From Woeseiaceae bacterium (GTDB taxonomy: Bacteria > Pseudomonadota > Gammaproteobacteria > Steroidobacterales > Woeseiaceae), in the NCBI GenBank assembly GCA_024640345.1, contig JAHEFD010000002.1:1-64000 (forward strand): 64,000 nucleotides of DNA, written 5' to 3'. A program made the position numbers and the translations under genes. This document shows, piece after piece, positions 58,646 to 64,000 of the stretch. The notes beneath the pieces were generated by a model. That model searched no databases, was not told the DNA's origin, and saw nothing but the letters and a program-made list of their open reading frames with translations. How positions within the stretch are numbered: the first letter of the stretch is position 1; every line of letters starts with the position of its first letter.

Positions 58646-60409
58646 ATGGCATACGTCTCAATCGCCGATCGTGACCACGAAGTCGAACACCACGATCCGC
58701 AAACGTTTATTTCGAAATATGTCTGGAGCCAGGACCACAAGGTCATTGCCATTCAGTACGGTGCCCTGGCCATATTCATAGGCCTCGTCGGCATGTTGCT
58801 TTCCAGCATGTTCCGGTTGCAGCTTGGATTCCCTGATACGTTCCAGTTCATAAACCCGGAAAACTACCTGCAGTTTGTGTCGACGCATGGAATGATCATG
58901 GTGATCTACCTGCTGACTGCACTGTTCCTGGGTGGCTTCGGCAATTACCTTATTCCGCTGCAACTGGGTTCGCGGGACATGGTCTTCCCGTTCATGAACA
59001 TGCTGAGTGTCTGGGTCTACGCGCTGTCTGTCCTGATTCTGATTGCCAGTTTCTTTGTGCCGGGAGGCGCAACCGGTGCCGGGTGGACGCTCTATCCGCC
59101 ACAGGCGATATCGCAGGGAACCCCGGGTGTTGATATGGGCATCATTTTGATGCTGCTGTCGCTTGCCGTGTTTATCGTGGCGTTCACGATGGGCGGCCTG
59201 AATTACGTGACGACCGTTCTCCAGGCGCGCTGTCGCGGCATGACGCTGATGCGCATGCCGTTGTCGATCTGGGGCATCTTCATGGCGACCATTCTGGGTC
59301 TGCTGGCGTTTCCGGCACTGCTCGTCAGCGCGATCATGATGTTGCTCGACAGGCTCATTGGCACCAGCTTCTTCATGCCGGCCATGATGGCGGCCGGTGA
59401 GGTTACCGACCACAATGGTGGCAGTCCGGTCCTGTTCCAGCATCTTTTCTGGTTCTTCGGTCATCCCGAGGTTTACATCGTGGCGTTGCCGGCATTCGGC
59501 ATCGTCTCGGATCTTCTGTCCGTTCACGCACGCAAGAATATCTTTGGCTATCGCATGATGGTCTGGGCGATCATCGCGATCGGCGGGCTGAGTTTCATCG
59601 TGTGGGCTCACCATATGTACGTCAGCGGCATGAACCCGTACTTCGGTTTCTTCTTTGCCACGACCACGCTGATCATTGCGGTACCGACGGCACTGAAAGT
59701 TTATAACTGGGTGTTGACACTTTGGCAGGGAAATATCCATCTGCGAGTGCCGATGCTGTTCGCCATCGCCTTCATTTTCACGTTTACCCACGGCGGTCTG
59801 ACAGGCCTGTTCCTTGGTAACGTAACGATCGACCTGCCGTTGTCAGATACCTACTTTGTGGTCGCTCATTTCCATATGGTTATGGGTGTTTCGCCAGTGC
59901 TTGTTGTGTTCGGCGCGATCTATCACTGGTACCCGAAAATGACCGGCCGGATGTATAACGAAACCCTTGGCAAGTGGCATTTCTGGCTCACGTTCCTCGG
60001 GGCTTACTCATTGTATTTGCCAATGCATTACATCGGGTTCCTGGGTGTACCGCGGCGTTACTTCGCCATGGGCAATACAGACTTCATGCCTGATTCGGCC
60101 ATCACACTGAATTCCGCGATGACGATATCCGCGTTAATCATTGCTGCCTCGCAGCTGATCTTTCTATACAACATTATCGTCAGCCTGAAGAAAGGTGAGC
60201 CCTCTGGCGGAAACCCGTGGAAAGCCACGTCGCTGGAATGGCTTACGCCGGATACGCCGCCCAAGCACGGCAACTGGGGGCACGACCTGCCAGTCGTTCA
60301 TCGCTGGGCCTACGATTACAGTGTCCCGGGCGCACCGGACGATTTCACGCCACAGACTGTTCCGGCAGATGTCGTGCCGGTTGGCCGCGATCACGGAGTG
60401 GACTCCTAG
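58646..60409 (+). CDS. coxA: Cytochrome c oxidase subunit I
   Basis: A 587-residue haem-copper oxidase catalytic subunit, 12 predicted helices. Ligand regions: GHPEVYIVALPAFG (CuB His, the cross-linked Tyr and the proton-pathway Glu), WAHHMYVSGMNP (two CuB His) and VVAHFHMVMGV (haem a3 and haem a His). The GHPEVY motif marks a type A enzyme. The ATG at 58646 has AAGGGGA upstream. It reduces O2 to water and pumps protons. It is 64 bp after coxB and 3 bp before the first subunit III gene. Confidence 0.95.
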   Translation: MAYVSIADRDHEVEHHDPQTFISKYVWSQDHKVIAIQYGALAIFIGLVGMLLSSMFRLQLGFPDTFQFINPENYLQFVSTHGMIMVIYLLTALFLGGFGNYLIPLQLGSRDMVFPFMNMLSVWVYALSVLILIASFFVPGGATGAGWTLYPPQAISQGTPGVDMGIILMLLSLAVFIVAFTMGGLNYVTTVLQARCRGMTLMRMPLSIWGIFMATILGLLAFPALLVSAIMMLLDRLIGTSFFMPAMMAAGEVTDHNGGSPVLFQHLFWFFGHPEVYIVALPAFGIVSDLLSVHARKNIFGYRMMVWAIIAIGGLSFIVWAHHMYVSGMNPYFGFFFATTTLIIAVPTALKVYNWVLTLWQGNIHLRVPMLFAIAFIFTFTHGGLTGLFLGNVTIDLPLSDTYFVVAHFHMVMGVSPVLVVFGAIYHWYPKMTGRMYNETLGKWHFWLTFLGAYSLYLPMHYIGFLGVPRRYFAMGNTDFMPDSAITLNSAMTISALIIAASQLIFLYNIIVSLKKGEPSGGNPWKATSLEWLTPDTPPKHGNWGHDLPVVHRWAYDYSVPGAPDDFTPQTVPADVVPVGRDHGVDS

Positions 60410-60412
60410 GGC

Positions 60413-61075
60413 ATGTATATAACACTGGTATTTTTGGGTGTCATCATGGCCACCATCATCTGGTGGCTGTTGCGACAGACGTTCAATACCCAGCCGTGGG
60501 TGTCCGAGGCTGCCGACAGTACTGTCAGCGGCCCTTCGATTGATACCAGCAGCAAATCGGTAGCACTGACGACCTTTCTTGCGGTTGCAACCTCGGTATT
60601 TGCCCTGTTCATCAGCGCGTATACGATCCGCATGGATGAGCCCGACTGGAGACCCTTAGCAGAACCGGCATTATTATGGGCGAATACCGTCGTCCTGATA
60701 TTAGCGAGCGTCGTTTATCACTGGACGCGAAATGCTGCAGTTAATGGTGTTCAACATCGCATCAGGCCAGGACTGACGATTGCCGGTGCATTGACCGTGT
60801 TGTTCTTGCTCGGGCAACTCGTGGCATGGCGACAGCTCCTGGCTGCGGGTTATTACGCCGATGCCAATGTGGCCAATGCATTTTTCTACCTGCTAACTGC
60901 TGTGCACGGCCTGCACATGCTGGGCGGATTGTGGGTCTGGTTCAGTTCAACAATCAAGGTATGGACTGGCGCTGATTCAGACAGCGTCCGATTGAGCATC
61001 GAACTCTGTACGGTTTACTGGCACTTCCTGTTGCTGGTCTGGATCGTATTGTTCGGCATGCTGTTATCTACTTAA
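60413..61075 (+). CDS. Haem-copper oxidase subunit III family protein (first copy)
   Basis: A 220-residue membrane protein with about six helices. The segments AVHGLHMLGGLWVW and ELCTVYWHFLLLVWIVLFGML are the subunit III signature. A mid-chain insertion-like stretch rich in Arg (HQRIRPGL) and the shorter front end differ from the next gene. Twin subunit III genes occur in some caa3 and NO-reductase-like operons, where one may replace or assist the other. It starts 3 bp after coxA. Confidence 0.85.
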   Translation: MYITLVFLGVIMATIIWWLLRQTFNTQPWVSEAADSTVSGPSIDTSSKSVALTTFLAVATSVFALFISAYTIRMDEPDWRPLAEPALLWANTVVLILASVVYHWTRNAAVNGVQHRIRPGLTIAGALTVLFLLGQLVAWRQLLAAGYYADANVANAFFYLLTAVHGLHMLGGLWVWFSSTIKVWTGADSDSVRLSIELCTVYWHFLLLVWIVLFGMLLST

Positions 61076-61090
61076 GAAGGAAGTCGACTT

Positions 61091-61783
61091 ATGTCAGAAG
61101 CTGCAGTAACTAGCTCCGGAGAGGTACTGCCGAGCGGTTCGAAAGGATTTGTCCAGGACTTCTCGTCGGATATGCAGGCGTTCCATGTTCCCTGGGGCAA
61201 GGCCATGATGTGGATCTTTCTCCTCAGCGATACCTTCATTTTCAGCTGCTTCCTCGTGGGGTACATGAAGGTACGCATGTCGACGACCGACCCGTGGCCG
61301 ATTCCAAGCGAAGTCTTTGCGCTGTCATTTGGTGGGGACCCGATTCCGCTGATTCTTATCGCCATCATGACCTTTATCCTGATTACTTCGAGCGGCACGA
61401 TGGCGCTTGCAGTAAATATGGGATACCGAAAGGACAAGAAGAAGACATTCTGGCTAATGGTCGCAACGGCGGTGCTTGGCGCCTCCTTTGTCGGCATGCA
61501 AGCCTTTGAGTGGACGAAGCTGATTGTTGACGAGGGCGTACGACCATGGGGCAACCCGATGGGTGCTGCCCAGTTTGGTTCGAGCTTTTTCATGATCACG
61601 GGATTCCACGGAATGCACGTATCGGCGGGCGTGATCTATCTGCTGGTTGTTGCGAATCGCGTTCGCACCGGGTTTTACGAACGTCGTGGCAACAACTACG
61701 AAATCGTCGAGATCGCAGGCCTCTACTGGCACTTTGTCGATCTCGTCTGGGTATTCATTTTTGCATTTTTCTACCTCTGGTAG
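61091..61783 (+). CDS. Cytochrome c oxidase subunit III
   Basis: A 230-residue subunit III with about five to seven helices: KAMMWIFLLSDTFIFSCFL, MQAFEWTKLI (conserved Glu), FFMITGFHGMHVSAGVIYL and GLYWHFVDLVWVFIFAFFYL. These match the canonical CoxC/CtaE pattern better than the first copy. It supports the proton-uptake path of subunit I. It ends 22 bp before the small subunit IV gene. Confidence 0.92.
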   Translation: MSEAAVTSSGEVLPSGSKGFVQDFSSDMQAFHVPWGKAMMWIFLLSDTFIFSCFLVGYMKVRMSTTDPWPIPSEVFALSFGGDPIPLILIAIMTFILITSSGTMALAVNMGYRKDKKKTFWLMVATAVLGASFVGMQAFEWTKLIVDEGVRPWGNPMGAAQFGSSFFMITGFHGMHVSAGVIYLLVVANRVRTGFYERRGNNYEIVEIAGLYWHFVDLVWVFIFAFFYLW

Positions 61784-61805
61784 ACGGAATCAGGAGCAAG
61801 AGAAT

Positions 61806-62156
61806 ATGGCGAGTGCAGAAGGTCAACAGCATCCTTTAGGCGTCTATTACAAAGTCTGGATACTGTTGTTTGTAGTCAGTTTCTTTTCCTACATGGTGGA
61901 TTACCTGCATTTTGAAGGTGCGGTTCGCTGGGGTCTGATCTTACTTTTCATGTTTGTGAAGGCGGGGTTCATTATCGCCATTTTCATGCATATGAAATGG
62001 GAGCGCCTGGCTTTACAACTCTGTATCCTGGTGCCGCCGGTGTTTATTGCCGTGCTGATCTGGTTGATGGCAATCGAGGCGGACCATACATTCCTGACGA
62101 GGATCGAATTCTTCGGCGAGAGCACTTTTATACCGGAATCACCGCATCACAATTAA
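61806..62156 (+). CDS. Cytochrome c oxidase subunit IV family protein
   Basis: A 116-residue membrane protein with about three helices (YKVWILLFVVSFFSYMVDYL, GLILLFMFVKAGFIIAIFMHM, LQLCILVPPVFIAVLIWLMAI). This matches the small subunit IV (COX4_pro-type) of bacterial aa3/caa3 oxidases. The start at 61806 has AGGAG about nine bases upstream. Last gene of the oxidase operon, closed by the terminator at 62185-62222. Confidence 0.85.
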   Translation: MASAEGQQHPLGVYYKVWILLFVVSFFSYMVDYLHFEGAVRWGLILLFMFVKAGFIIAIFMHMKWERLALQLCILVPPVFIAVLIWLMAIEADHTFLTRIEFFGESTFIPESPHHN

Positions 62157-62184
62157 GCGCCGCGAATAAATAGCGTTGACAAAG

Positions 62185-62222
62185 AAAAAAGGGGCGACCA
62201 GTGACTGGACGCCCCTTTTTTT
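62185..62222 (+). terminator. Intrinsic terminator of the oxidase operon
   Basis: A GC-rich stem (GGGGCG...CGCCCC, 62191-62196 with 62210-62215) carries an inner CCAG/CTGG pairing, is preceded by A residues and is followed by seven T (62216-62222). It is a strong Rho-independent terminator directly after the subunit IV gene. Confidence 0.9.
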
Positions 62223-62327
62223 GTTGGCGCCACTGGCTTTCACTTCCGGGGAAGTAACCGAAATATCAAAGGTGCCCGGGCGGGGAAGCGCTGACATGCT
62301 TTCCGGATCACTGCGGAACACGAAAAT

Positions 62328-63551
62328 ATGCAAACAATAATGAGTTTCGTCGGCATCCTGGTACTGCTGGGCGTTGCGTACGCAATGTCAGGAAATCGGG
62401 ATGCTATTAACAAGCGGACCGTTTTGACTGCATTTGCCCTGCAAATCGCAATCGCGGCACTGATTCTTTTCGTGCCGCAGGGCAGTGCCTGGCTCGACGT
62501 CGTTGTGCGCGGTGTGCAGCACGTCATCAATTATGCGAACGATGGTATCGAGTTTGTTTTCGGGGCCGAAACCAGGAGGACCTTGGGTTTTACGATCGCA
62601 TTGAATGTCCTCCCTGTCATTGTCTTCTTTTCCGCACTGATGTCGGTGCTCTATTACCTGGGTGTGATGCAGCGGGTGGTTTCGGTGATCGGTGGCTGGG
62701 TACATCGATTGCTCAGGACCAGCGAAACGGAGTCCATGTCGGCTGTTTCGAATATTTTCGTGGGGCATACCGAGGCACCCCTGGTCGTCCGACCGTACCT
62801 GGCGAATATGAGTCAATCAGAATTGTTTGCCGTCATGACCGGTGGCTGTGCCACGATTGCAGGTGCTGTGATGGCAGGCTATGCGGCGATGGGTGTCGAT
62901 CTCAAATTCCTGATTACGGCGAGTTTCATGGCGGCGCCGGGCGGGCTCCTGATGGCAAAGATTCTCATGCCGGAAACAGAGACGCGGGAGGTTAAGTTCG
63001 ATCCGAATGAGACCGGCGGAGAAGCAAGGGCCGTTAATATTTTCGAAGCGGTGGGCAATGGGGCGGCAACCGGTTTGAAGCTCGCCCTGAACGTTGGCGC
63101 CATGTTGCTCGCATTCGTCTCGATGGTCTACCTGGTGAACGGACTGCTGTCCGGGGTGGGTGGCTGGTTTGGTATCGAAGACCTGACGCTGCAATGGGTC
63201 CTGGGCAAGGCCCTTGCGCCGGCAGCGTTTCTGATCGGGGTGCCATGGGACGAGGCGGTACAGGCGGGCAGCCTGATTGGGCAGAAGTTTGTCATAAACG
63301 AGTTTTACGCCTACGCGAACTTCGTCCAGATCAAGGAGACACTGAGCCCGCACACGCAGCTTATTGTTACATTCGCCTTATGCGGTTTCGCAAACCTGTC
63401 GTCGATTGCTATATTGCTGGGCGGGCTCGGCAGTATCGTCCCGAGTCGTCGTACAGATATTGCGCGATTTGGGCTAAGGGCGGTCATTGGCGGTACACTG
63501 GCGAACCTTATGAGCGCGACGCTGGCTGGACTTTTTTTCTCCCTGCAGTAG
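62328..63551 (+). CDS. Concentrative nucleoside transporter (CNT family, NupC-like)
   Basis: A 407-residue inner-membrane carrier importing nucleosides with Na+ or H+. The hairpin-1 motif that reads QTE in characterised CNTs is HTE here ([14 protein letters not shown] near residue 150). [16 protein letters not shown] and the late [24 protein letters not shown] are otherwise canonical. ATG 62328 was chosen; an ATG 12 bases later is possible. It is followed by deoB, consistent with nucleoside salvage. Confidence 0.88.
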   Translation: MQTIMSFVGILVLLGVAYAMSGNRDAINKRTVLTAFALQIAIAALILFVPQGSAWLDVVVRGVQHVINYANDGIEFVFGAETRRTLGFTIALNVLPVIVFFSALMSVLYYLGVMQRVVSVIGGWVHRLLRTSETESMSAVSNIFVGHTEAPLVVRPYLANMSQSELFAVMTGGCATIAGAVMAGYAAMGVDLKFLITASFMAAPGGLLMAKILMPETETREVKFDPNETGGEARAVNIFEAVGNGAATGLKLALNVGAMLLAFVSMVYLVNGLLSGVGGWFGIEDLTLQWVLGKALAPAAFLIGVPWDEAVQAGSLIGQKFVINEFYAYANFVQIKETLSPHTQLIVTFALCGFANLSSIAILLGGLGSIVPSRRTDIARFGLRAVIGGTLANLMSATLAGLFFSLQ

Positions 63552-63579
63552 TCGTATTTTCAAATCAACGGAGCTTGCA

Positions 63580-64000
63580 ATGGGTCGAGCTGTCATTCTT
63601 GTAATGGATTCATTCGGCATCGGGGCAACCGACGATGCCGACCGCTTCGGCGACGCCGGTTCCAATACACTTGGCAGCATCGCCAGTGTCAGGGCAGGCA
63701 GCGACGAAGGTCCGCTGAAACTGCCTAACCTTTCACGCCTGGGCCTGATGCACGCGGCGGAAGAAAGTGCCGGCAAGTTTCCCGAGGGATGCGAACGGGT
63801 TACGGAGATCAAGGGTGCCTATGGTTTCGCGGCGGAACAGAGCAGTGGGAAGGACACGCCGAGTGGGCACTGGGAAATTGCAGGAGTACCGGTACTATTC
63901 GACTGGGGCTACTTTACGGAGAAAACCAGTACCTTCCCGGCGGAGTTGCTTGAGAAGCTTGCTGTTCGAGCTGATTTGCCCGGCTTCCTTGGCAACTGCC
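63580..64000 (+). CDS. deoB: Phosphopentomutase (3' end missing)
   Basis: The first 140 codons of phosphopentomutase run off the window end, with no stop in the frame. The enzyme interconverts ribose-1-phosphate or deoxyribose-1-phosphate with the 5-phosphates and feeds nucleoside sugars into central metabolism. [19 protein letters not shown] contains the metal-binding Asp, and [15 protein letters not shown] holds the catalytic Thr of the alkaline-phosphatase-superfamily site. 28 bp after the nucleoside transporter, so the pair imports and breaks down nucleosides. Confidence 0.93.
   Translation, partial: MGRAVILVMDSFGIGATDDADRFGDAGSNTLGSIASVRAGSDEGPLKLPNLSRLGLMHAAEESAGKFPEGCERVTEIKGAYGFAAEQSSGKDTPSGHWEIAGVPVLFDWGYFTEKTSTFPAELLEKLAVRADLPGFLGNC

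Noticed and set aside
58658-59791. Long minus-strand open frame opposite coxA
   Set aside because: It lies entirely antisense to a highly conserved catalytic subunit; composition is His/Gln/Asp-rich as expected from antisense reading of membrane codons.

Overview
The window is a dense, mostly protein-coding chromosomal segment of a Gram-negative, aerobic bacterium. Outer-membrane lipoproteins with lipoboxes, twin-arginine (Tat) signals, a LolCDE-like ABC system, a caa3-type cytochrome oxidase, phosphatidylserine synthase and the BON-LysM protein Kbp together suggest a gammaproteobacterium, probably an environmental or marine heterotroph; the sequence does not allow naming it. I saw no rRNA, tRNA, CRISPR array, insertion sequence or phage gene. 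Intergenic gaps are short, and the largest empty stretch is 386 bp upstream of the oxidase operon.

Layout. 0-4.7 kb: class III aminotransferase (cut by the window start) and a beta-keto acid cleavage enzyme; then a MATE exporter with a thioredoxin-fold protein on the minus strand, and an AhpD-like protein. 4.8-10.5 kb: a Tat-exported class V aminotransferase, a fumarylacetoacetase-family hydrolase, a Tat-exported HD protein next to a lone molybdenum hydroxylase subunit, and a CBS protein. 10.7-14.4 kb: an amidohydrolase lipoprotein followed by a Tat-signal FAD amine dehydrogenase (SpdH-like). 14.5-19.7 kb: a five-gene ABC export cassette (LolA-like protein, two FtsX permeases, ATPase, outer-membrane barrel). 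19.7-31.5 kb: hemerythrin, DUF6152 protein, Na/Pi transporter, amino-acid permease, Kbp, M48 lipoprotein, exported PepF and a membrane TPR protein. 31.5-37.4 kb: one giant secreted repeat protein. 37.6-43.1 kb: PDZ protein, PssA, a second class III aminotransferase and a zinc metalloprotease lipoprotein. 43.1-54.8 kb: a tightly coupled run containing a 44-residue membrane protein, a sodium:solute symporter, an unknown 164-residue protein, an amidohydrolase, a second SpdH-like dehydrogenase, an NhaC antiporter, two exported cupins and two more amidohydrolases. 54.9-56.8 kb: exported protein, ECF sigma factor and probable anti-sigma. 57.2-62.2 kb: caa3-type oxidase. 62.3-64 kb: nucleoside transporter and phosphopentomutase (cut by the window end).

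How the genes may work together. A recurring theme is amine and amide catabolism outside the cytoplasm: four YtcJ-like amidohydrolases (three lipoproteins, one Tat), two SpdH-like amine dehydrogenases (both Tat), two class III aminotransferases, a BKACE, an amino-acid permease and a sodium symporter. The pair 'amidohydrolase then SpdH-like dehydrogenase' occurs twice, suggesting a two-step periplasmic route in which an N-acyl amine is hydrolysed and the free amine oxidised. That is inference from context, not demonstrated.

The most unusual object is the 1949-residue secreted protein at 31504-37353. It carries 23 perfect copies of the pentapeptide LDLEN in a 151-residue tract. The copies are written with 14 different 15-base sequences, so the protein repeat looks selected rather than recently expanded. 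The tract lies between a sialidase-like propeller region and a tandem array of Ig-like domains.
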